From contig OW568882.1 in assembly GCA_938743325.2 (NCBI GenBank), forward strand, positions 558,001 to 622,000: 64,000 bases of DNA. The letters are read 5' to 3'. Positions 10,397 to 19,556 of this stretch are shown here, in pieces. The DNA is from Pycnococcus provasolii (Eukaryota > Chlorophyta > Pseudoscourfieldiophyceae > Pseudoscourfieldiales > Pycnococcaceae). Positions within the stretch are counted from its first letter, which is position 1, and the number at the start of each line of letters is the position of its first letter. The notes beneath the pieces are model-generated. The model saw nothing but the letters and a program-made list of their open reading frames with translations, was not told where the DNA came from and did no database searches. Both the position numbers and the translations under genes were made by a program.

Positions 10397-12310
10397 TTAG
10401 CGAACGCCAAACGGATGGCTACTCATTGGCGGCTTCACGGGTGGAAGCCCAATCAAGCCACGCGCACGGAAGGCGTCTGGCGGACTGCCTGGACCACCAC
10501 CACCACCCATGGTAGACGAAGACGGCGGAGACGTGCTCGCCGCAGCCGCAAGCGTGTCGGGATTCGACAGCTCGCTCGCCGCATCCGTTGCCAAGGATGT
10601 CGCACTCTGCTCAGGTTGCAGCGGCGGCGGCACCGGCGCCGCCGGAGACTCCGTAAGCGCAGGCAGCTTTCGCCGCGAATGCGCTGCCGACGCCGTTGGC
10701 GAAGGCGACAACGACGTCGCACTGCTTTGGCTCACCAAACTTGCAGTCGTGCGATCGTCGTAGTTGTGGTAGTCTTCCGCATGAGGCGCCTGCCATCCGG
10801 TGGGAACCTCTGCATCCGCCACGAACCCGTGCTTCAGCAGCGCTTCTGCGCTTGGCCGAAGGCGCTCCTCGCGCTGCAGGCACAGCAGGATCGCCTCCGT
10901 CGCGTCCGGGGAAAGCGTCTCCGGGATGGTGGGCAGCTCCGACGAGCTCGCAATCAGGAAGATGGCCTGCACCTGCGTGCTGCACTGGCTCCACGGCGGC
11001 TTGCCGCTTGCCATCTCCAGGACCGTGCAGCCGACACTCCACACGTCCGCCGCACATCCGTGGCCCTGCTGGCGGACCACCTCGGGCGCCATCCAGAACG
11101 CACTTCCCTTGAACGACTTCGTGACGCTCATGTGCTCGACCATCTGCTTCGCCATTCCAAAGTCCGCCAGCTTCACGCGGCCCGACCGCTCGACGAGGAT
11201 GTTGGCACCCTTGATGTCTCTGTGCGCGGTTCGCATCGCGTGCAGGTACGCCAATCCGGAGAGAATCTGGCGCGTGTACACGCGAATCACGCTCTCCTCG
11301 AATCGCCCGAATCGAGCGAGCAGGCTGGCGATGCTGCCTCCTGGAACGTACTCGAGGAAGATGTACAGGTTCGCCTCCTCGCGTATCGTTCCCACGTAGC
11401 GCACGATGTTTGGGTGCTGCAGCTTCGCGAGCAGAACCACCTCTGACTCGAGCTGCTGCAGCGCTTCTGTGTGCTTGGTGCCCTTGGCGGACACGGGAAC
11501 TTCCTTGACGGCGAGCAGCTCGCCCGTGTCGCTGTTGAGCCCGAGGAAGACGCTTCCGAAGCTGCCGCTTCCAATGGCGTCGCCTTTCTTCCATCTCCTC
11601 GGCATCTTCGGCGCGGGTGGCAGGAGCGGCATTTTCTTGTGGTGGTGGTGGTGGTGGTGGTGGTGGTGTCGCCTCTTCGGCTTGCCTCCGCTGCTCGCGT
11701 TGTCTGACTGTCCGCTCACCGCGGGCGGGCTCGGGTTATCGTCCGACTGTGAGAATGCCGGCGCGGCCGTCGGCTGGAGTGCAGGAGGCGGCGTCGGGTG
11801 TTGCTGTTGGTGTTGCGTGTTTGGCAGTGCAGCCGCAGTCGTCGCCGGCACCGGTTCGCTCACCATCATGTCCGACTGCGGCCCGTGCGCCCCACACCCG
11901 AGTCCGAAGCTCCACTTTCTTCTTCTCATGAACTGTCCTTTTGTGAGCGGCACGTCGCTTCCCGACTCGCTCGTGTCTACAGGCGTAGTGTTGGCTGACG
12001 ACGACGCGGCGGCCGGCGGAGGCGCGGCGAGCCCTTGATGGTTTGTTGCTTGCGTTCCACTACTAAGAGGTCTTATGATACCAACGGAAGAACTTGTGGT
12101 AGCTTGATCCTGAGGAGTTGAAGCATTCAAATCTGCCACCAGAGTGCTTGCCGAGTGTGAGTGAGCTATTGATTGATGCGCATTACTTTGAGCCTGAGCC
12201 TGAGCCTGAGGAGGTTGTTGTTGTTGTTGCGAAGCAGCCGGCCGAGCTGTTGATCCTGCTCCTCCTCCCAGGCAGTTGAAATTCGAAAGACTTCCCAAGA
12301 TGTTTCCCAT
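10397..12310 (-). CDS. MAP3K (STE11/NPK1-like) protein kinase with N-myristoylation-type start
   Basis: A 637-residue Ser/Thr kinase of the MAP kinase kinase kinase type, the top tier of MAPK cascades. The N-terminal 235 residues are low complexity. The kinase domain (about 240-510) has the glycine loop GSGSFGSV, the VAIK-equivalent LLAVKEV, catalytic loop HRDIKGANIL, DFGMAK and the activation-segment end GSAFWMAPEVV, the pattern shared by plant ANP/NPK1 and yeast STE11 kinases. All key residues are intact. The start MGNILGSL places Gly at position 2 and has a Cys at position 13, which resembles an N-myristoylation plus palmitoylation signal and suggests membrane attachment. A run of ten His follows a basic stretch just before the kinase domain. 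The C-terminal 130 residues are Ser/Pro/Ala-rich. It converges on the MscS-type locus about 370 bp away. Confidence 0.92.
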   Translation of the reverse strand: MGNILGSLSNFNCLGGGAGSTARPAASQQQQQPPQAQAQAQSNAHQSIAHSHSASTLVADLNASTPQDQATTSSSVGIIRPLSSGTQATNHQGLAAPPPAAASSSANTTPVDTSESGSDVPLTKGQFMRRRKWSFGLGCGAHGPQSDMMVSEPVPATTAAALPNTQHQQQHPTPPPALQPTAAPAFSQSDDNPSPPAVSGQSDNASSGGKPKRRHHHHHHHHHHKKMPLLPPAPKMPRRWKKGDAIGSGSFGSVFLGLNSDTGELLAVKEVPVSAKGTKHTEALQQLESEVVLLAKLQHPNIVRYVGTIREEANLYIFLEYVPGGSIASLLARFGRFEESVIRVYTRQILSGLAYLHAMRTAHRDIKGANILVERSGRVKLADFGMAKQMVEHMSVTKSFKGSAFWMAPEVVRQQGHGCAADVWSVGCTVLEMASGKPPWSQCSTQVQAIFLIASSSELPTIPETLSPDATEAILLCLQREERLRPSAEALLKHGFVADAEVPTGWQAPHAEDYHNYDDRTTASLVSQSSATSLSPSPTASAAHSRRKLPALTESPAAPVPPPLQPEQSATSLATDAASELSNPDTLAAAASTSPPSSSTMGGGGGPGSPPDAFRARGLIGLPPVKPPMSSHPFGVR

Positions 12311-13094
12311 GATTCACTCACTGAATGTAGGGTATGATGGTTCTCAAACAATCAGACACCAAGAAACCAATTAACCAACGGCTAATCTTAACCTACAAAG
12401 ATAAGATGTCCTAAGATGTTTGTAACCTTAACCTACTAAGATATTAACTCCAAGCAAGCAAGCGGCCTTTAATCTTATCACCACGAGTCACGAGTCACCG
12501 CTCCTTAACTACCAACCACAGTAACTACCCTTAGACTATTGTTATTGGAAAGGTATGTACGTACTATGCTAACGCGTAGGAAATATAATATGGCACCTAC
12601 CTGAGAAAAAGCCTGAGGAGGAGAGATCCCTTTCCTTGAATTGAAGATGGGTCCCCCACCTTGGAGGGAAGGCCGCGGAGTCCGGGGGAGAAGGAGGTCG
12701 AGTAGGGACTCCCCTAGGTCGGCCTCTTGAAGGGGAGGGCTAACTGGCCCCTTCCCACCTCACAAGGGACAGGCCTTAATAAGGGAATGAGAGATCTTTC
12801 ATCGAGCGAATATTCGGCGAGTAGTTCGAGCTAGCTAGGGTTTAGGGTTAGGGTTTCCACTTGCTGTAGGGTTAGGGTTAGGGTTAGGGTTCGACCTAAC
12901 CCTAACCTCTTAGGCCCTCTTGCCCTCTTCCAGTTTGCCCTGTGCCCTGTGACTTTCTTCCCCTCATTTATTTGCGTGTCATTATTGGACTCGTTCTCGT
13001 CCTTAAAGAGAGAGAGAGCTCGAGAGAGTCCATTTAGGAAAGAGCTTTTGCTTCGATCTTATTTAAAAATACCTTAGTACTAACCTTAAAAAGT
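12311..13094. other. Divergent intergenic region with telomere-type repeats
   Basis: A 780-bp spacer between the MAP3K start and the heme-oxygenase-like start. It has CTTAAC/TAAGAT motifs near 12390-12450, a GA-rich part near 12600-12800 and a TTAGGG tract at 12836-12907. Confidence 0.6.
12836..12907. repeat. Head-to-head interstitial telomere-type repeats
   Basis: Two TTAGGG runs (12836-12854, 12868-12890) meet inverted CCCTAA units. Positions 12876-12888 and 12895-12907 are perfect 13-bp inverted arms (GGTTAGGGTTAGG and its complement) around the six bases GTTCGA. Confidence 0.85.
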
Positions 13095-13979
13095 ATGAGC
13101 GCTCATCGTCGTCACGTGACTCATGATAAGGCGTCAACGTCACAAAATGGTGATGCTCCTCCTTCTCCTTCTTCTTCTTCGTCGTCATTGGCAGTACAAC
13201 CCATCAGCTTGGTGTTGAAGCGCGCGTCTCAGTCGACGCACGACGCGAGTGACGCGTTCGTGCGTGCGCGCATGCCGCAGGCGTTCGCGGATCCGTCCAT
13301 CTACCTCGCTCTTTTAGAACAATTCAAACACATCTTTCTCGCGATGTCTACGCGCATGAACGACGTTCTCGTGGCAGACGACTCCGAGTTAAGTCAAGTG
13401 TACACGCGCATGCGACGCGACGACGCCTTCGAGCAAGATGTCGCGTTCTTCAAGCGCGATATCTTGCCCGGCAAGTTGGCGCTCGCTCAGCCGACGGACG
13501 CCACGCGCGAATACGTCGAGCACATCGCGCGACTCGACCGCGCGCGACTTCTCGTCGTCGCGTACACGATGCACATGGCACTTCTCGCAGGCGGCCAGAC
13601 CATCAAACGCACGATGCAGCGCGCTATGGCCCTACGGGACGGCGACGGAGGCGGCGCGCTATTTGCATTCGAAGGCATGAGCCGTGCGGACGTCACTGCG
13701 GCGAAGAAGGTGCTCACGACAAGTCTCGACAACTTGCCGCGGCGTGACTTGGATAAGTACGTCGCGGAGAAGCGCGCCGTCTTTCGGCGGAACGAGGCTG
13801 TGATTGCGAGCGTCGTCAAGGACACAAGCTTGTTGCGTGCGCTGTACTTGGCAGTCTTAGGCTTGATGAGGATCGCCGCCGGCAGCCAGGCGTTGCGTTG
13901 GGCGTTGACGATATTCAAGGGGATTGCTTTCGTGAAAATCTTCGCACACGTCGCGAGAACGTACAAGTACTTGGAGTAA
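13095..13979 (+). CDS. Heme-oxygenase-like protein
   Basis: A 294-residue protein with the heme oxygenase fold. Family members cleave heme to biliverdin, iron and CO. The proximal heme-ligand position is seen at His49 in RASQSTHDASDAF, and the distal-helix motif appears as MALLAGGQTIKR near residues 160-168 (usual form DLSGGQ). The first 35 residues are Ser-rich. The C-terminal part (about 250-294) is hydrophobic and basic and could be a membrane tail, as in animal HO-1. There is no clear plastid transit peptide, so a cytosolic or ER enzyme is more likely than the plastid bilin-making form. Heme oxygenase or a divergent relative of the same superfamily cannot be told apart here. TTAGGG repeats lie 190 bp upstream and the ATG is preceded by ACCTTAAAAAGT. 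Confidence 0.72.
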   Translation: MSAHRRHVTHDKASTSQNGDAPPSPSSSSSSLAVQPISLVLKRASQSTHDASDAFVRARMPQAFADPSIYLALLEQFKHIFLAMSTRMNDVLVADDSELSQVYTRMRRDDAFEQDVAFFKRDILPGKLALAQPTDATREYVEHIARLDRARLLVVAYTMHMALLAGGQTIKRTMQRAMALRDGDGGGALFAFEGMSRADVTAAKKVLTTSLDNLPRRDLDKYVAEKRAVFRRNEAVIASVVKDTSLLRALYLAVLGLMRIAAGSQALRWALTIFKGIAFVKIFAHVARTYKYLE

Positions 13980-14148
13980 ACAGCTTACACAACTGTAATT
14001 GTATCAAACAGACTCTCACAGACCCCTAATCACTCACATGCTCCCCCTTTTTTTTCTTTCTAAACCCCCAATCCAATCAAACCCCCAATCAATCTTATCC
14101 ATTTTTGACTCCCATTTTCCCATTTTATTTTAGGTTCCATCCGAGGTG

Positions 14149-14158
14149 GTAAGCTTAC
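14149..14158. promoter_or_regulatory. GTAAGCTTAC palindrome before the SET gene
   Basis: A perfect 10-bp palindrome 7 bp before the ATG at 14166. The same 10 bases occur before two other start codons (24752-24761 and 59456-59465). A regulatory role is inferred only from this recurrence. Confidence 0.4.
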
Positions 14159-14165
14159 GTAAGGT

Positions 14166-15683
14166 ATGGCGGCGCCTTCGTGTTTTTTTCAACGGTCTCA
14201 GCCTTCGTGGCCTTCTAGGCGTGCTTCGCTCATGTCCACGTCGTCGTCGTCATCGTCGTCGTCGTCATCTTTGTGTCGTTCCCGTCTTCCCGTTAGGGTT
14301 AGTTGCGTTCGGGTGAGACGACCTAAGGCTGCGTCGTCGTCTTCGTCGTCGTCGCTCGCCTCGCTCGCATCCTGGGCGCAAAATGTCGGCATAAAAATAC
14401 CGACGTCGATTTCACTTGAAGGCGCGCCGTTCGACCACGGTGGTGTCGCAATCAGAGGCGTGCAGGCGCAAACGCCAGGTGTTCAAACAGATGAGGTCAT
14501 TTTCTCTGTGCCGAGAAGAGCAACCTTGGAAACGCACGCGGCGCAGAAGACGTGCCCGCGGGGAAACGCACTACTCGCCACGTCGGCGTGGACGGCGCTC
14601 GACTGGGATGCACGCCTTGCGACTCTGCTTCTGCACGAAAAAGCACTCGGCAACGCGTCGGCATTCATGCCATACATGCAAAGCTTGCCGTGGGACGAAA
14701 TCCCACCGCTTCTGCCGACGTGGTCACGCGAAGACCTCGACGCACTCAACGACAAAGCGCTCGCCGACGACGCCACGAAAGAACGCGAGCGATGGGACGA
14801 ACAGCACAGCAAACTACTCGGCGGACTCAAACAGACGCAAAGCAGCGAAGAAGTTGCAGAAAAGTCGCCTCTCGCACAAAACCCACCAAGCCTTCAAGAA
14901 TTCGTTGACACAATGTGCCTCGTGAGAAGCCGCGCGTTCAGCGGGCCGTTCGAAGGGAGCGAATTCTCTGAGCGCGTGCGGCTCACCACGCTCGGGTGGG
15001 TGCTCGCCGCCGCGTCTTACGGAATTGACCCGGACAATGCACCACGCGCCGTTGGTGCCGCCGTCTCCGTGATGCTGTTCATTTACCTGAAAGATCTGCT
15101 CACGCGTCGGCAGTTCGACGGCGAGTTGCGCCGATTCGCGCTCTGTCCTGCGATCGACCTGCTGAATCGCGGCGACGACGACGATGCTGACTACGGAGAC
15201 AGCGCGACCGCGGGAGGAAGTCTTGGCGGAGTGGCGTACGGATACTTCACTGACTGCTTCGACGTCGTCGCGAGCCGCGATGTCGCCGCGGGAGACGAGG
15301 TGACAATAAGCTATGGACCTCGATCGGATGCTGACCTGCTGATGAGATACGGCTTTGTACCGAGTGGCTCAAATCCTGCAGACTGGACACGCGTGCAGCT
15401 CGGCAAGCCGCGTTCCGCGGACGGTTTTGGTTCGCCGGAGACACCCGACGATGCAACAGCCGTTTCCGCCGTTGCTCGCAGACGAGGGGGCGTGGACAAC
15501 GTCGCGGCGATGGCGAATCAACTCGGCGGCATGGATGCCCTGCGCGCAAGCCTGCACAACGCCGCGGCTCTCGTAGAAGCCGCGCCACCGAGGGAGCCAA
15601 CGGATGCCGCACGCGCGAGCCTTGCGGCATTGTACCGCAGCCGACGTGCCGCGACGCTGCGCGCGGTTGCGGAAAGCCTTTGA
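14166..15683 (+). CDS. SET-domain protein, Rubisco methyltransferase-like, probably plastid
   Basis: A 505-residue protein of the split-SET class that includes Rubisco large-subunit, cytochrome c and SETD3-type methyltransferases; these move a methyl group from S-adenosylmethionine to Lys or His side chains. The N-terminal 60 residues are rich in Ser and Arg with no acidic residues, as in a plastid transit peptide. The SET core begins around GVAIRGVQAQTPGVQTDEVIFSVP (about residues 97-120) with an inserted helical region of about 150 residues. It ends with ALCPAIDLLNRG (about 327-338), DVVASRDVAAGDEVTISYG (about 366-384) and LLMRYGFVP. The usual NH after ID-x-x is NR here, a change at a SAM-contacting site. 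A Rubisco-binding C-terminal domain follows but is short. Substrate unknown. Confidence 0.83.
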   Translation: MAAPSCFFQRSQPSWPSRRASLMSTSSSSSSSSSSLCRSRLPVRVSCVRVRRPKAASSSSSSSLASLASWAQNVGIKIPTSISLEGAPFDHGGVAIRGVQAQTPGVQTDEVIFSVPRRATLETHAAQKTCPRGNALLATSAWTALDWDARLATLLLHEKALGNASAFMPYMQSLPWDEIPPLLPTWSREDLDALNDKALADDATKERERWDEQHSKLLGGLKQTQSSEEVAEKSPLAQNPPSLQEFVDTMCLVRSRAFSGPFEGSEFSERVRLTTLGWVLAAASYGIDPDNAPRAVGAAVSVMLFIYLKDLLTRRQFDGELRRFALCPAIDLLNRGDDDDADYGDSATAGGSLGGVAYGYFTDCFDVVASRDVAAGDEVTISYGPRSDADLLMRYGFVPSGSNPADWTRVQLGKPRSADGFGSPETPDDATAVSAVARRRGGVDNVAAMANQLGGMDALRASLHNAAALVEAAPPREPTDAARASLAALYRSRRAATLRAVAESL

Positions 15684-16345
15684 AACTCCACCAGCCGTGT
15701 AACGACACTCACGATGACTGAAGAGTCACGTTGACTGCTCTCCCTCCTATCCCTACGATAGACCTATAGACTTTGTGGGAGAAGGAGCGTCCACGTCTAG
15801 GAGGTGAAAGGCGAAAGGCATGGTAGACTAAGATCGAGCAAACCTGACCTTATCTACAGTAAGTTACGCTGGCGGTTGCTTTAGGTTAACCTTAGCTCGC
15901 GTGACCCTTCCCCCCTCGAACCTGAAACGTAAGTTAAGGATGATAGGATACATGTATCGACTCTTGAAAGTGATGTCACTCACTGACAAGAAACCTCTTC
16001 CCAAGTCTTCGAACGAACGCATGGTATGTAAGAACCACTCCTCGGGGCCCTTTGGTTTTTCCAGTCCCAAGCAAGGAGTTCTTAACCTTAAAAAGGTAGA
16101 CTACCCGGGTAAAGGTTTTTAATAAGTGTGACAAGTGATGATGGGTCGGTCCCTCCCCTCCATCAGGCCCTCAGGAATCAGGGGTTGCCTTTTACTTCAC
16201 CTTCAACCGTTCGGGGTTCCTTTCCTTGCCCAGGTCCAGGTGGCGTTTTCACAGAGCCTGTGCCATTTTAGAGGCCATTTTCACCAGGGCAAGTTGCAGC
16301 ATCGGCGGCCTTAAGTCAACTCTGTGTCGCACCGTGTATCTATCT
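15684..16345. other. Intergenic region
   Basis: About 660 bp with CTTAACC and ACCTTAG motifs. A 68-codon minus-strand frame at 15864-16070 has a fairly protein-like composition but no recognisable feature, so it is not called. Confidence 0.5.
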
Positions 16346-17203
16346 ATGCGGCCACCCGCTGATGATTCCCATGCCTCTTCTGCCCCGCCTTCTGGCCGCA
16401 CTAGGAGCACTGTCTCGGAGCACTGTATCCCCGCGTATGTTCCCGGGACGGCCGCGGACCTGCGTTGGGTGGACGGCTCGAAAGAAAAAGGAATCGACTT
16501 CGACGCGATGGACCCGATGTACGTCGTGGAGCCAGGTGTGAGGTACACGTACCGTCTAAGCGAGGCGGCGCTCGCCTCAGTCGAAAACTCTACGCTTCCA
16601 GAAGACGTGAAAGTCTACTTCCGGCATGACATCGTGATCAATGCACAGAACGAGGGCCGTCGCGCGTGCTTGATTGGATGGGACTTGGCCAAAGCGGACT
16701 TGGAGACTGCGACACTCGCAAGAGCCGACCTGAGCTGTGCGACGCTCACGGAAGCAAACTTGTGCCGTGCGACGCTCACGCGTGCGAACTGCCGCCGTGC
16801 ATTTCTGACGGGAGCGCGCTTGAGCGGTGCGATGCTGACGGAAGCAAACTTGAGATTTGTGACGCTAACGAAAGCCAACTTAAAGCAAGCGAATTTCACA
16901 AAGGCGGACTTCGTAGGTGCGAAACTGATGGAAACTAACTCGGGCATGGCGACGTTTACGGAAGTCAACTTCCGCCACGCAGATCTCACGAACGCAGACT
17001 TCACCTTCTCAAACTTAGAAAAAGCGAATCTCACGGACGCAGACTTAACCAACACTACCCTCTCTGATGTGAAATTCGAGTCCATCATACTTCCCAAGAT
17101 GCGACAAAGCCCTCCTCCCGCATCGCTCGGGCTCTTCGCGCGAAGCGTACTCGCATCCGCCGCGCTCGAGATGCTGAGCGAGGGAAGTGAAGACTCGATG
17201 GAG

Positions 17204-17242
<39 letters not shown>

Positions 17243-18415
17243 GGTGAGGACGAGCAGCAAGATGATGGCGCCGTGGGCGACGACGCGGACACCGCGGTGG
17301 ACATGGAGGCAGCCCGGAATGAAATATCCGCGCAGTGGATGAAGTCGGCGGAGAGCTTGTGCGATTCGGGCCTCGAACCGGCAAAGATGCACAGCCAAGT
17401 GTCGACGCTCCTCGCCGGCGTTCGTGCGCGGCTTACGGAGGACCTTAAGGATGGCTACAAAGAGGCACAGCGCGAGCTTCGACGCCTGATGGAGGAAAGG
17501 GTCAACAATGCAAAGCAGACTGCGAGGAAGGAGGTTGAGCGCCGACAATCCAGCGTCACGGCGCCTGTGCGCGTCGGACAAAGCGCATCTGTGGCACCCG
17601 CTCCCAACCGATGGCACCTAGCGAGACAAAAGACCAAGTCGGTCGTGATGTTTCAGCAAGCGGGCAAGCCACGTCGATCACCGGAGATTCGGGCCATTCG
17701 GGCCGCACGGCTGAAGCCGTTCGAGACGTTGAACACATGCCTGGGCCGCCTGGACGACGTGAAGGCGAAGATCGATGCCGCCGGCATTCCCACGGACCAC
17801 ATGGTGCAGAAGGCACGCCGCCGCCTGCGCATCGACCACATGCGCCGCATGACGGAGTACGTGGCGAAGGTGAGCGACTGGAGGCACACGGCGGAGCTTG
17901 CGTGGCGCTTGGCGGCCGTTCCTCCGGCGGTGCTGACGCTGCACATCGAGGAGCTGAACTACCTGTCCGAGCGGCTCACGAAGGTGGAGGAGCCGATCAC
18001 AGTGCAGGCTTGGCAGGACTCGGTGGAGGGCTGGCTCGCGCTCCGGGATCTCATGTCGAAGGTGCGCGGGCGCCGCGCGCAGCTCTTGCTTGAGTCCATC
18101 TTCGCGGACGACGAAGTGATTCGCGCGCTGAGCTGGGGCGAGGCGTGCTTGCGCATCAAGGCGCAGGGTGAGCCCCCAGCGGCGCTCATGCTCGTGCTGA
18201 AGAAGGGCCTCTCCGGTCACGTGAAGGCGAACTACTACGAGTACCAGCAGGAGGTGAAGAAAGAGTTAGAGCGCATCAAGCGCGTGCAAGACATGCGCGC
18301 GCAGTTCCTTGCACTGGCCGGCTCTTTGGTGTTGGCCACTTTCATCGCCGTCGGTAACTTTCTATCGTACCTCCTCGGGCGTTTGGTCGCTGGGAGGTTC
18401 CGCGCGTTTGCGTGA
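16346..18415 (+). CDS. Pentapeptide-repeat protein with acidic run and C-terminal membrane segment
   Basis: A 689-residue protein. The start is taken at ATG 16346; the frame is open to 16226. Residues about 110-245 are about 25 pentapeptide repeats of the A(D/N)LxxA type (for example ARADLSCATLTEANL), which in known proteins fold as a right-handed quadrilateral beta helix. A run of 12 Asp follows near residue 290, then about 300 helical, charged residues with coiled-coil character. Near the C-terminus a hydrophobic stretch (LALAGSLVLATFIAVGNFL) predicts a tail-anchor membrane helix. Pentapeptide repeats are common in cyanobacteria and in plastid lumen proteins, but no transit peptide is evident here. 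Function unknown; a scaffold held at a membrane is a reasonable guess. Confidence 0.82.
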
Positions 18416-19200
18416 CCGACTGACCGTGACCAACCAATTAACGTGTGCAAGCAACCAATATGAGAATGAAACAACAGAAAATATCACAAATTCTTTCAAG
18501 AGAGCCCAACGAACGTGAATCACGATCACGGGGTCCACAGAAGTCACGGAAGGGTCCGGTTTTTTTCCCCTCACCGCTGTGTGTAGTACTATGGACTCTA
18601 CAGCACAGTCCTTCCCAATCTTCGGAATGCCCCACCTAAAGGTGGGGATATATCCTTGCCTTCCTTGTTGAACTACGAAGTAGAAACGCCCCGTGATCTC
18701 GTCATCCCTGGGATCCTTCTGCCGACTGCCGCCGATCCAGCCTACGATAGTACTACGATACATAGAGGTCAACTTTACGGCACTTTACGGTGAACCTTAA
18801 GGCTTAAACTACTTATTACGTCACATCACATTCCGTCCTTCTTCCCGTTCCCGGAATGAATATCTCTGATGGCCTTTTAGATGTCCCATATTATCCCAAT
18901 GTGAATTTCCCTTGACATTTTCCCAGTCTTGAATTGAAATCCCTGTTGTTGTCACCTGTTGTTTCGTCACCGCCCCCTGTGTGTGTCGTCATAATCGGCC
19001 CAGCGCCTTACCTTAACACACTTGGTGAGGTGTGGCCGTGAAGGTGTGGCTGTGTGGCGGCGGCGGCCTTCCAATGTTGCCCTACGCCTTCGTTGGCCTC
19101 ACTCGCCTTCATTCTTCATTCTTCATATTACATAAGTGTTACTTAAGTGTTACTTAAGTGTTACTTAACTATTACAGTACTGTACAGTACTTATTACTTA
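18416..19200. other. Intergenic region left of the transposon
   Basis: About 780 bp without a convincing gene. The last part (about 19130-19200) carries tandem GTGTTACTTAA copies and the sequence ACTTAACTATTACAGTACT, probably the original promoter region of the His-rich gene now split off by the transposon insertion. Confidence 0.55.
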
Positions 19201-19301
19201 GTATCCTGGAAAGAACTGCTCGCCCACCCGATAACTTCACCGTTTCGGGGTTGTTTTGGACGCCGTTTGTTCTCCACGGAACCTATGTTAGGCCTCATTT
19301 G
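19201..19301 (+). repeat. Left terminal inverted repeat
   Basis: 101 bp, the exact reverse complement of 21366-21466. Confidence 0.95.
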
Positions 19302-19510
19302 TCCTGTGTAGCAGTATCCCTCGTTTTGAGAGACGGTTGCTCACAGTGGCGTGTTGATTGAATCGCACAGGAGCGCATCTCCATAGTGGGAAGGCCCACT
19401 GTTTCCCGGGGCCCCGACCTAGAATTTCCGACCATCCAGGATCCCCCGACCTGTACGACAGGAACAAACTTTGGTCCAAACTCCCGCCATCTCTTTCTCC
19501 ATTTCTCACA

Positions 19511-19522
19511 ATGGCATCAGCA

Positions 19523-19556
<34 letters not shown>

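Noticed and set aside
15864-16070. 68-codon minus-strand frame
   Set aside because: Protein-like composition but short, without motif and lying in AT-rich spacer DNA; chance is likely.
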